Of a stretch of DNA of 51,845 nucleotides, positions 40,192-48,458 are shown one piece after another; the first letter of the stretch is position 1, and the number at the start of each line of letters is the position of its first letter. Where the stretch lies: positions 1 to 51,845 of the forward strand of contig JAZRXA010000029.1 in assembly GCA_045599965.1 (NCBI GenBank), given 5' to 3'. A model generated the notes under the pieces. It saw only the letters and a list, made by a program, of their open reading frames with translations, ran no database searches and was not told the origin of the DNA. Position numbers and translations under genes: made by a program. The DNA comes from RGIG5612 sp045599965 (GTDB taxonomy: Bacteria > Bacillota > Clostridia > Lachnospirales > Lachnospiraceae).

Positions 40192-41478
40192 ATGTTCAGC
40201 ACATTTGTAGACTTCTTCAAAAATAAGGATATTAGAAAAAGAATTTTCTTTACTCTAGCAATCCTATTCATTTATCGTCTTGGATCAGCAATTCCTGCTC
40301 CAGGAATTAACTCAGCATCAATTTCTTTAGGGGCTAACTCCCTATTAAATATGATGAATATCCTAGGTGGTGGTTCTATTGAACAAATGTCTATCTTCTC
40401 GTTAGGTGTTGGTCCATACATCACTGCTAGTATCATTATTGAATTATTAGCTATGGATATTATTCCTGCTTTAACAGAAATGCAAAAGTCAGGTAAAAAA
40501 GGCAGACAACAGATGGACCGTATCACAAGATATGTTGCTGTTGTTCTTGCTATGGTTCAAGGTTACTTCATTGTTCAGTATCTAGACAGACAGTATAGTG
40601 CTTATAATTTTGTAAATAACCCTGGATTTGTATCATACTTATATATTGCTGTAATCTTTACTGCTGGTACAATGTTCTTACTTTGGTTAGCAGACCAGAT
40701 TACTCAAAAAGGTATTGGTAATGGTACTTCAATCATTATCTTCTCAGGTATCGTAGCAGATATGCCTAGCAATTTAAGATCTGTATACTATACATTCATA
40801 GGAGAAAATGCAACAAGCAGTTTAGGTATCGGTGGATTCATCGCATATCTAGTAATGTTTATCGCAATCATTGTATTAGTTGTAGTTATGCAAACAGCTG
40901 AAAGAAGAATTCCTATGCAACAATCTTCTTCTAGAGCATTAAACAAAACTAAAGGTGATTTAAATCATTTACCATTAAAGATAAACTCTGCTTCTGTTAT
41001 CCCAGTAATCTTTGCTTCAGCATTGATTCAAGGACCTCAGATTATCGCATCTTGGGTAAATCAGGATGCTTACCATTGGTTAGCTAAGATCTGTGACTTT
41101 ACTAGTCCAGTATTCCTATGCTTCTATGGTTTATTAATTATCTTATTTACATTCTTCTATACTAATCTTCAGGTTGATCCTCAAAAGATGGCTGATGATT
41201 TAGCGAAGGGTGGACAATATATTCCTGGAGTAAGACCAGGAAGCGAAACTAGAGAATATGTATCTAAAGTATTAAATAGAATTACAGTTCTTGGTGCGTT
41301 ATTGTTAACATTTATCGCTTTACTTCCATACGTTGTATCAGCTCTAACAGGCTTATCATCACGTGCTGCAGTAGGTGGTACAGGTATCATCATTGTTGTT
41401 GGTACTGCAATGGAAACTGTTAAACAGTTAAAATCGCAATTAACAAACAAACAATACAAGAGTTTCGTAGGAAAGTAG
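40192..41478 (+). CDS. secY: Protein translocase channel subunit SecY
   Basis: A 428-residue, ten-helix channel of the Sec translocon. It begins with a cytosolic helix and FFTLAILFIYRLGSAIPAPG; the plug-region FSLGVGPYITASIIIELLAM and the C-terminal loop GGQYIPGVRPGSETREYV are intact. Starts two bases after rplO, with GAGGTCC as its site. Confidence 0.97.
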   Translation: MFSTFVDFFKNKDIRKRIFFTLAILFIYRLGSAIPAPGINSASISLGANSLLNMMNILGGGSIEQMSIFSLGVGPYITASIIIELLAMDIIPALTEMQKSGKKGRQQMDRITRYVAVVLAMVQGYFIVQYLDRQYSAYNFVNNPGFVSYLYIAVIFTAGTMFLLWLADQITQKGIGNGTSIIIFSGIVADMPSNLRSVYYTFIGENATSSLGIGGFIAYLVMFIAIIVLVVVMQTAERRIPMQQSSSRALNKTKGDLNHLPLKINSASVIPVIFASALIQGPQIIASWVNQDAYHWLAKICDFTSPVFLCFYGLLIILFTFFYTNLQVDPQKMADDLAKGGQYIPGVRPGSETREYVSKVLNRITVLGALLLTFIALLPYVVSALTGLSSRAAVGGTGIIIVVGTAMETVKQLKSQLTNKQYKSFVGK

Positions 41479-41485
41479 GATTAAT

Positions 41486-42136
41486 ATGAATCTTCTAATT
41501 ATGGGTGCTCCCGGAGCTGGAAAAGGCTCTATGTCAAATCTAATCGTTGAAAAATACGAAGTAGTACATATCTCTACTGGAGATATGCTTAGAAATGCCA
41601 TTAAGGAAGAGACACCTGTTGGTAAAAAAGCAAAAGAATATATGGATCAGGGCAACCTGGTTCCAGATTCAATAATTCATGATTTGATTATTGAAAGATT
41701 ATCTAAAAAGGATATTGAAAAAGGATTCTTATTAGATGGTTATCCTAGAACATTGGCGCAAGCTATTGATCTAAGTGACATTCTAAGTTCGCTTAACAAA
41801 AAAGTAGATGCAGTTATCAACTTAAATGTTGATGAAGAAATTCTATTAAAGAGAATTACCGGAAGAAGATCATGTCCTAACTGCAAAGAGATCTATAACA
41901 TTTATTACAAGCCTTCCAAGGTTGAAGGAGTTTGTGATAAATGTTCTAGTAAGCTCATATTAAGAAAAGATGATAATGCTGAATCTTTAAAAATAAGACT
42001 TGGCGAATATCATAAAAATGCTCAACCAATTCTTGAGTATTACAAAAAGATGGATATCGTTAATGAAATTGATGCTTCCAAAACAACTGAAGACTCAATG
42101 GAATTAATTGATAAAGTCTTGGAAGGTTTAAAATAA
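41486..42136 (+). CDS. adk: Adenylate kinase, zinc-lid type
   Basis: A 216-residue enzyme that balances ATP, ADP and AMP. P-loop GAPGAGKGSM; AMP-site block STGDMLRNAI; LID domain with two Cys pairs (CPNCKEIYN and CDKCSS), a zinc site as in Gram-positive enzymes. The P-loop tail has Met where Thr is usual (GKGSM against GKGTQ). Stop overlaps map by one base. Confidence 0.97.
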   Translation: MNLLIMGAPGAGKGSMSNLIVEKYEVVHISTGDMLRNAIKEETPVGKKAKEYMDQGNLVPDSIIHDLIIERLSKKDIEKGFLLDGYPRTLAQAIDLSDILSSLNKKVDAVINLNVDEEILLKRITGRRSCPNCKEIYNIYYKPSKVEGVCDKCSSKLILRKDDNAESLKIRLGEYHKNAQPILEYYKKMDIVNEIDASKTTEDSMELIDKVLEGLK

Positions 42137-42888
42137 TGATTTCTATAAAATCTCCTCGTGAAATTGAATTAATGGCTGAAGCTGGCAGAATCGTCGCATT
42201 AGTACATAAGAAAATGAAAGAGGTAATTAAACCTGGTATCTCCACTTATGAAATTGATCAGATTGCTGAAAAAGTCATAAGAGAAAATGGAGCTACACCA
42301 TCATTTAAAAATTATCAGGGATTTCCATGCGCAACTTGTACATCAGTAAATGATATGCTAGTTCATGGAATTCCTGATCATAAAACAATTTTAAAAGATG
42401 GTGATATCATTACAGTAGATGTTGGTGCTAATTACAAAGGTTACCATGGTGATTCAGGATGGACCTACTATGTAGGAAATGTATCTCCTGAAGTTAAAAA
42501 GCTATGTGAAGTAACCGAAGAGTCACTATACATCGGTTTACAACAAGTCAAACCTGGAAATCACATTGGTGATATCTCAAACGCAATTGAAACATATGTT
42601 AGACAATTTGGTTATGGTATCCCTGAAGATTATACAGGTCACGGAATTGGAAGAAGTGTTCACGAAGATCCGTATATTCCAAACGTTGGTAGAAAAGGCG
42701 TAGGTCCTTTAATTAAAAAAGGAATGTGCTTCGCTGTTGAACCAATGGTATTCATGGGATCTGATAAGTGCTATACTCTAAAGGACGGATGGGGTGTGAA
42801 AAGTTTCGATCACTCATGGGCAGCACACTACGAACACACTGTAGCCGTTACAGAAGATGGCTATAGAATCTTGACGAAGGAGGACTAA
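42136..42888 (+). CDS. map: Methionine aminopeptidase type I
   Basis: A 250-residue enzyme that removes N-terminal Met. Metal ligands lie in TVDVGANYKGYHGDSGWTY (two Asp), TGHGIGRSVHEDPYIPN (His), VEPMV and YEHTVAV (Glu residues). A standard map of the secY-adk-map-infA order. Confidence 0.97.
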   Translation: MISIKSPREIELMAEAGRIVALVHKKMKEVIKPGISTYEIDQIAEKVIRENGATPSFKNYQGFPCATCTSVNDMLVHGIPDHKTILKDGDIITVDVGANYKGYHGDSGWTYYVGNVSPEVKKLCEVTEESLYIGLQQVKPGNHIGDISNAIETYVRQFGYGIPEDYTGHGIGRSVHEDPYIPNVGRKGVGPLIKKGMCFAVEPMVFMGSDKCYTLKDGWGVKSFDHSWAAHYEHTVAVTEDGYRILTKED

Positions 42889-42889
42889 C

Positions 42890-43108
42890 TTGGCAAAACA
42901 AGACGTCATCGAAATTGAAGGCATTGTAACTGATACATTACCTAATGCCCAATTTAAAGTGAAACTACAAAACGGTCACGAAATCCTGGCTCACGTTTCT
43001 GGTAAAATCCGCATGCATTACATTCGCATCTTACCAGGTGATAAAGTGACAGTAGAAATTTCACCCTATGATTTAACACGTGGGCGTATTACATTTAGAC
43101 AAAAATAG
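42890..43108 (+). CDS. infA: Translation initiation factor IF-1
   Basis: A 72-residue OB-fold factor. TTG start at 42890, one base after the map stop, with AAGGAGGA in the end of map. It has GIVTDTLPNAQFKVKLQNGH and GKIRMHYIRILPGDKV. Confidence 0.97.
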   Translation: MAKQDVIEIEGIVTDTLPNAQFKVKLQNGHEILAHVSGKIRMHYIRILPGDKVTVEISPYDLTRGRITFRQK

Positions 43109-43123
43109 TCTAGGAGGGAAAAC

Positions 43124-43237
43124 ATGAAAGTAAGACCATCTGTAAAACCAATGTGCGATAAGTGTCGAGTTATTAAACGCAAAGGTCGCGTAATGGTTAT
43201 TTGTGAAAACCCTAAGCACAAACAAAGACAAGGTTAA
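43124..43237 (+). CDS. rpmJ: 50S ribosomal protein L36
   Basis: A 37-residue L36 with a zinc ribbon: Cys11, Cys14, Cys27 and His32 in MCDKC and ICENPKHKQ. The ATG at 43124 follows TAGGAGGGAAA. Short but unmistakable, and in its usual place between infA and rpsM. Confidence 0.97.
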   Translation: MKVRPSVKPMCDKCRVIKRKGRVMVICENPKHKQRQG

Positions 43238-43255
43238 TAAGGGAGGAAAAACATA

Positions 43256-43621
43256 ATGGCACGTATAGCTGGCGTTGACATCCCACGTGAAAAACGTGTG
43301 GTTGTCGCATTGACATACATCTATGGTGTAGGTCCAACAACTGCAAAAAAAGTATTAGCTGAAAATAATATCAGCGAAGATATCCGTGTAAAAGATCTAA
43401 CTGATGAACAAGTTAACTCTTTAAGAAAGTCATTAGATAGCTACAAGCTTGAAGGCGATTTAAGAAGAGAAACTCAATTAAACATCAAGAGACTTATGGA
43501 AGTAGGATGCTATAGAGGTATCCGTCATAGAAAAGGTTTGCCTGTAAGAGGTCAAAGAACAAAGACTAATGCTAGAACTAGAAAAGGTCCTAGAAGAACA
43601 GTAGCAAACAAGAAGAAGTAA
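43256..43621 (+). CDS. rpsM: 30S ribosomal protein S13
   Basis: A 121-residue S13 of the head, contacting the P-site tRNA by its tail. It begins ARIAGVDIPREKRVVVAL and has YRGIRHRKGLPVRGQRTKTN. Confidence 0.98.
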   Translation: MARIAGVDIPREKRVVVALTYIYGVGPTTAKKVLAENNISEDIRVKDLTDEQVNSLRKSLDSYKLEGDLRRETQLNIKRLMEVGCYRGIRHRKGLPVRGQRTKTNARTRKGPRRTVANKKK

Positions 43622-43633
43622 GGAGGATAAACA

Positions 43634-44032
43634 ATGGCACAAAAAGCAAATAAAACAGTAGCACGTAAGAAACGTGTTAGAAAGAATATTGCAAGTGGCG
43701 TTGCACATGTCCACTCAACATTCAACAATACAATCGTTACTATCACTGATGAAGCAGGAAACGTAGTTTCTTGGTCAAGTGCTGGTGCATTAGGCTATAA
43801 AGGTTCAAGAAAGTCTACACCTTATGCTGCACAATTAGTATCAGAAGCAGCTGGTAAGACAGCTATGGACCATGGCATGAAGAAGGTAGAAGTTAACGTT
43901 AAAGGACCAGGTCCAGGTAGAGAAGCAGCTATCAGAGCTCTTGCTACTGCAGGATTAGAAATCACTGCTATCAACGACGTTACACCAATCCCACACAACG
44001 GTTGTCGTCCACCAAAGAAACCTAGAGGATAA
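43634..44032 (+). CDS. rpsK: 30S ribosomal protein S11
   Basis: A 132-residue S11 of the platform. It has HVHSTFNNTIVTITDEAGN, the NVKGPGPGREAAIRAL block and the C-terminal THNGCRPPKKPR-type end (PIPHNGCRPPKKPRG). rpsD is missing after it; rpoA starts 15 bases later. Confidence 0.98.
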   Translation: MAQKANKTVARKKRVRKNIASGVAHVHSTFNNTIVTITDEAGNVVSWSSAGALGYKGSRKSTPYAAQLVSEAAGKTAMDHGMKKVEVNVKGPGPGREAAIRALATAGLEITAINDVTPIPHNGCRPPKKPRG

Positions 44033-44047
44033 TAGAGGAGGAAACAT

Positions 44048-45007
44048 ATGAACAAATTTGAACGTCCTAAATTTAAAGTTACTGAATATGTTGAATCTGA
44101 CAATTATGGTAAATTTGTAATCTCTCCATTAGAAAGAGGTTTCGGTACAACTTTAGGAAATGCCTTAAGAAGAACAATGCTATCATCTTTACCAGGTGGT
44201 GCAGTATATTCAATTAAAGTAGATGGAGTATTCCATGAATTCTCATCTATTAAAGGCGTTAAAGAAGACGTTACATTAATCATCTTAAATATCAAGAAAT
44301 TAATCTTAGATATTAATGATGATGAAATTTATACATTAAGAATCGCTGCTAAAGGACCATGCACAGTATGCGCAAAAGACATCATTTGCCCAGCTGGCGT
44401 TGAAATCCTTAACCCTGAGCTAGAAATTGCTCATCTAGACAAGGGTGGCGAACTTAATATTGAATTAATGGCTAGACAAGGTAGAGGCTATGTTTCAGCT
44501 GATGAAAATAAGCTATTATACCAAGGTTCATCTCAAGCAATTGGCACTATTTACACTGATGCTATTTATACACCAGTTGTAAAAGCTAATTACACTGTAG
44601 AACCAACTCGTGTTGGCCAATCAGCTAAATATGATGAATTAACAATGGAAATCTGGACTGATGGTTCAATCAATCCAAAAGATTCATTCGCATTAGCTGC
44701 TAAAATCTTAATCTCTCACTTAGATTTATTTGCTGAAATCGATGCTGAAATCTCAGGCATGGGTTCATTAATGATGGATCATGTAAATGATGGCGGTAAG
44801 AGAATCGTAAATATGTCTATTGATGATTTAGATTTAACAGTTAGATCTTACAACTGCTTAAAGAGAGCTGGTATTCAAAGCGTTGAAGAATTAACAAAGA
44901 AAACAGAAGACGAAATGGCTAAAGTAAGAAATCTTGGTAAGAAATCTTTAAAAGAAGTTAAAGAAAAATTACAAGCTCTTAACTTAAGCTTCAAGCGTGT
45001 TGATTAA
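44048..45007 (+). CDS. rpoA: RNA polymerase alpha subunit
   Basis: A 319-residue alpha subunit. The N-terminal assembly domain has FVISPLERGFGTTLGNALRR; the C-terminal domain (~250-315) has DLTVRSYNCLKRAGIQSVEE with NLGKKSLKEVKEKL for UP-element contacts. AGAGGAGGAAAC upstream. Confidence 0.98.
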   Translation: MNKFERPKFKVTEYVESDNYGKFVISPLERGFGTTLGNALRRTMLSSLPGGAVYSIKVDGVFHEFSSIKGVKEDVTLIILNIKKLILDINDDEIYTLRIAAKGPCTVCAKDIICPAGVEILNPELEIAHLDKGGELNIELMARQGRGYVSADENKLLYQGSSQAIGTIYTDAIYTPVVKANYTVEPTRVGQSAKYDELTMEIWTDGSINPKDSFALAAKILISHLDLFAEIDAEISGMGSLMMDHVNDGGKRIVNMSIDDLDLTVRSYNCLKRAGIQSVEELTKKTEDEMAKVRNLGKKSLKEVKEKLQALNLSFKRVD

Positions 45008-45021
45008 GGAGAAAGATATTT

Positions 45022-45378
45022 ATGTGGAATCGTAAATTAGGTAGAACTGCCGAACATAGAGAAGCTCTTCTTAAGACTATGGCAACTGACTTAATCCTTA
45101 AGGGCAAGATTGAAACTACTGAAAAGAAAGCTCTTGAATTAAGAAGCGTTGTTGATGGATTAGTTACTAAAGCTAAAAAAGGTGACTTAGCATCAAGAAG
45201 AAATGTTGCTGCTTACTTAAGAAATGTAACAGGCAAAGATGGTAAGACTGCTGTTCAAGTATTATTTGACGAAGTTGCACCTAGAAACAAAGAAAGAAAC
45301 GGTGGCTACACTAGAGTCGTTAAGACTGGTGTAAGAAAAGGTGACGCTGCACCTTTAGCTACAATCGAATTATTATAA
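45022..45378 (+). CDS. rplQ: 50S ribosomal protein L17
   Basis: A 118-residue L17, last gene of the operon. It begins MWNRKLGRTAEHREALLKTM in place of the usual RKLGR start and has GGYTRVVKTGVRKGDAAP. A terminator follows. Confidence 0.98.
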   Translation: MWNRKLGRTAEHREALLKTMATDLILKGKIETTEKKALELRSVVDGLVTKAKKGDLASRRNVAAYLRNVTGKDGKTAVQVLFDEVAPRNKERNGGYTRVVKTGVRKGDAAPLATIELL

Positions 45379-45388
45379 TTCGCTAATC

Positions 45389-45412
45389 AAGCTCTCGAAA
45401 GAGAGCTTTTTT
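45389..45412 (+). terminator. Terminator of the S10-spc-alpha operon
   Basis: AAGCTCTC/GAGAGCTT with a short loop and a run of six or more T, ten bases after rplQ. Confidence 0.9.
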
Positions 45413-45578
45413 ATTTATCGTATATAAGCATTCAAACACTGTTTGAATAATATGTTTTGTTATTTTAGGTAAATGGAATGACGAAATATAGAGATAATTA
45501 GATGAGATGTAATAATTAATTATGCAGAATAAGTACTGATATAATTATTAAGTCAAATAATAGGAGAAGATTAATATT

Positions 45579-46211
45579 ATGGGCAAAATAATGGAAGCAA
45601 TATTCTGTATCTTCTATATGGTGTTTACACTAATTATGGGATACAAAATAGTTTCAACATCAAAACACAACAAGAACAGATTATGGTATGGAATAATGTG
45701 TCTTGTTTTAGTTTTTGGAGATTCGTTTCATTTAGTAACAAGAGTATTACAAGCAATAAATCAAAGTGGTGATTATCATGTTTCTATGGGCATAGGGACG
45801 ATGATTACATCAATCACTATGACGATTTTCTATCTGATTATGTATTACATTTACTCATCTAGATATAACTATAAAAATGATGTATTAAAAAACGCAATGA
45901 TTGTTTTATCAATAGTTAGAATTGCGTTGTGTTTATTCCCTCAAAACGATTGGACAAATGAAGGATCACTTGCATGGGGAATATATAGAAATATTCCGTT
46001 TGCGGTAATTGGCTTAATTATGGTCATCTTATACTTTAAACAAAGAAAAGATAATGGATTTAAGAATATGTGGTTAGCTATTACATTAAGCTTTATGTTT
46101 TATTTTCCGGTGGTATTATGGTCAAATGTTAGTCCAATGATTGGGATGCTGATGCTACCAAAAACATGCATGTATATATGGATGGTAGTAATGGGATACA
46201 AAAACATGTAA
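45579..46211 (+). CDS. Small multi-pass membrane protein, unknown
   Basis: A 210-residue protein with about six hydrophobic helices, few charged residues and no motif recognised. Short charged loops contain STSKHNKNRL and KQRKDNGFKN. The ATG at 45579 follows AGGAGAAGA; a second ATG four codons on is possible. It stands alone between the ribosomal operon terminator and a bidirectional terminator, so it has its own promoter in the ~200-base gap before it, where an AT-rich stretch is seen but no clear pair of boxes. Confidence 0.65.
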   Translation: MGKIMEAIFCIFYMVFTLIMGYKIVSTSKHNKNRLWYGIMCLVLVFGDSFHLVTRVLQAINQSGDYHVSMGIGTMITSITMTIFYLIMYYIYSSRYNYKNDVLKNAMIVLSIVRIALCLFPQNDWTNEGSLAWGIYRNIPFAVIGLIMVILYFKQRKDNGFKNMWLAITLSFMFYFPVVLWSNVSPMIGMLMLPKTCMYIWMVVMGYKNM

Positions 46212-46215
46212 AAAC

Positions 46216-46240
46216 AAAGAAGGTTTTTAAACCTTCTTTT
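46216..46240. terminator. Bidirectional terminator between convergent genes
   Basis: AAAGAAGGTTT/AAACCTTCTTT with a two-base loop gap, T-rich in both directions, between two convergent stop codons. Confidence 0.9.
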
Positions 46241-46241
46241 C

Positions 46242-47474
46242 TTATCTTTTAATTAACAATATAGAAATATCATTCACGTTAGTTCCTGTAGGACCGGTGA
46301 ATATTAATCCATCACACATTTTTAAGCAATTGTATGAATCGTTATTTTCAAGAATATCGTTTATTGATATTCCTTTTTCTTTTAATATGTCATATGTCTG
46401 ATTATCGACATATCCTCCTGCTGCATCAGTTGGACCATCTGTTCCATCAGATCCAATAGAGAATATACATGTATCAATACAATCTTTTATTAGTAAAGCA
46501 CTAGACAATGCAAGTTCTTGATTTCTTCCACCAAGTCCATTGCCTTTTACTTCAACAACAGTTTCACCACCCATGATAAAAGCTAGAGATTTTTTTGTGT
46601 CTTGATTATCTATCGCAATATTTCCAAGTTTATAACCTGCATCTTTTGCAAAACAATTTAATTCATCAGTAAGTATGATTGTTTGATATCCTAATCTTTC
46701 ACATATCTTTTTAGCTTCTATGCATAGATTTTTTACAGATCCTGTTACAACAGTTTCAACATTATCTATTTGTTTTACAGTTTCAATGTTTAAACACTTT
46801 CTTACATCTTCAGATATATTCAAATTGTATTTATTAACGATATTTATTGCATCTATACAAGTAGTGCTATCAGGATATGCAGGACCTGATGCAATCATAT
46901 CTAGAGGATCTTTTATAATATCGCTTAAAACTATAGAGTATATTTTTGCAGGTTTACAAATATTAGCGAATTTTCCACCTTTTACTTTAGAAAGTCTTTT
47001 TCTTATAGTATTTATTTCGTTTATATCTGCACCACATTTTAATAACTGATTAGTTATGTCTTCTAACTCATCTTTACTTACAAGAGGATCTTCAAATAAT
47101 GCGGAACCACCTCCAGAAATAAGGAATATAACAGTATCGTTTTTATTAAGATTATTTACTAAAGAAATAGCTTTTTTAGTAGCTATAAATGTATTTTCAT
47201 CTGGAATTGGATGACCTGCTTCATAACATTCAATATTATTTATTGTTCCTTTGATATGGTGATATTTGGTAATTACTACACCTTTATATAATTTATCATC
47301 AAGAATGTCTGATGCAGCTTTTGCCATTTGAAAAGCAGCTTTACCTATAGCTATCAAGTATATTCTTCCATCATCAAATGTTTTATCTTTTAAGGCTTTA
47401 TATACTGCTTCGTCAGGCAAAACTTTTAAAATGGATTCATTAATAATTGTATGAGCATCATTTTTTATATCCAT
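46242..47474 (-). CDS. Glycerate kinase, type 2 (GckA/TtuD-like, MOFRL)
   Basis: About 410 residues from the ATG at 47474 (MDIKNDAHTIIN); the frame is open for 46 more codons into the divergent gene but these are not family-like. It phosphorylates glycerate, probably at C2. It has IGKAAFQMAKAA, the block LISGGGSALFEDP and the C-terminal MOFRL signature SIGSDGTDGPTDAAGGYVD. No Shine-Dalgarno sequence; TATAAT lies about nine bases before the ATG, so the mRNA may be leaderless. It belongs to serine, glycerate or tartrate use; no partner gene is nearby. Confidence 0.88.
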   Translation of the reverse strand: MDIKNDAHTIINESILKVLPDEAVYKALKDKTFDDGRIYLIAIGKAAFQMAKAASDILDDKLYKGVVITKYHHIKGTINNIECYEAGHPIPDENTFIATKKAISLVNNLNKNDTVIFLISGGGSALFEDPLVSKDELEDITNQLLKCGADINEINTIRKRLSKVKGGKFANICKPAKIYSIVLSDIIKDPLDMIASGPAYPDSTTCIDAINIVNKYNLNISEDVRKCLNIETVKQIDNVETVVTGSVKNLCIEAKKICERLGYQTIILTDELNCFAKDAGYKLGNIAIDNQDTKKSLAFIMGGETVVEVKGNGLGGRNQELALSSALLIKDCIDTCIFSIGSDGTDGPTDAAGGYVDNQTYDILKEKGISINDILENNDSYNCLKMCDGLIFTGPTGTNVNDISILLIKR

Positions 47475-47483
47475 AAGTTTATT

Positions 47484-47521
47484 ATACAAAATGAATAAAA
47501 TAGTATTTTCAGGGTTATAGT
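47484..47521. promoter_or_regulatory. Divergent promoter region, glycerate kinase / YitT
   Basis: On the minus strand TATAAT (47484-47489) lies nine bases before the glycerate kinase ATG. On the plus strand TATAGT (47516-47521) lies 11 bases before the YitT ATG. Neither gene has a Shine-Dalgarno sequence, so both may be leaderless. The -35 boxes are weak. Confidence 0.45.
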
Positions 47522-47532
47522 AAAATAGATGT

Positions 47533-48381
47533 ATGAAAGAAAGATTAATTAGAATAATATTTACAATAATTGGAACTGGATTACTTGCTTTATCGACAGC
47601 ACTTTTTATCATTCCTTATAACATTCTTACAGGAGGTATTGCAGGTATAGCGATAATCTTACATCCTATACTTCCGATGCTTACAAAAGATATGATTGCA
47701 GCGGGATCATCTGTAGTCTTGTTTGTGATAGGAGCAATATCTTTAGGAAAAGATTTTTCAATAAGGACAATTCTTTCGACAGTTGTTTATTCTCCATTAC
47801 TAATATTATTTTCTAGGATGTTAAAACCTGTTGAAGTAGAACCTCTACTCGCATGCTTATATGGTGGCCTATTGGGTGGAATTGGTGTTGGACTTGTATT
47901 AAGACAAGGTGGTTCAACTGGTGGAATGGATGTTCCTCCATTAATGATGAATAAGTATTTTGGAATAAATGTCGCTAAAGGAATACTAGTTGTAGATGGT
48001 TTAACAGTTCTATTAGGTTTAATTGAATATAATCTTGGAAATGTATTGTTAGGATTAATATCTGTATACTTTACAAATATCGGTGTTGAAAAAGCATTAG
48101 AAATAGGTGGTACAAAAGGTAAAGAAATAAAAATCATTTCGGATAAATATGAAGAAATAATAAGTGAAATACATGCAAGTCTTGATAGAGGAACTACATT
48201 ATTAGATGGTAGTGGCGGTTATACTAAAAAAGATAGAAAAGTAATCTTATGCATTACAAAGGATGAACAGGCGCAAAAAGTTATCGATATTGTGAATAAA
48301 TACGATGACTCCGCCTTTGTGATAGTGAGTGATGTCACAACAGTAAAAGGTGAAGGATTTACTATCCCTGTAAGATTATAG
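47533..48381 (+). CDS. YitT family membrane protein (DUF161/DUF2179)
   Basis: A 282-residue protein with five or six membrane helices in the first ~190 residues (LSTALFIIPYNILTGGIAGI and GLVLRQGGSTGGMDV are family blocks) and a cytosolic DUF2179 domain (RGTTLLDGSGGYTKKDRKVI). Its function is unknown in general; a transport role is often guessed. It is divergent from glycerate kinase with 58 bases between the starts. Confidence 0.9.
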   Translation: MKERLIRIIFTIIGTGLLALSTALFIIPYNILTGGIAGIAIILHPILPMLTKDMIAAGSSVVLFVIGAISLGKDFSIRTILSTVVYSPLLILFSRMLKPVEVEPLLACLYGGLLGGIGVGLVLRQGGSTGGMDVPPLMMNKYFGINVAKGILVVDGLTVLLGLIEYNLGNVLLGLISVYFTNIGVEKALEIGGTKGKEIKIISDKYEEIISEIHASLDRGTTLLDGSGGYTKKDRKVILCITKDEQAQKVIDIVNKYDDSAFVIVSDVTTVKGEGFTIPVRL

Positions 48382-48458
48382 TTTTGTTAATCATCACACA
48401 TATAATAATCAACTAGTTTATAGTAAAATAAAAACGTAAAAATAAAGAGGTAAACAAA

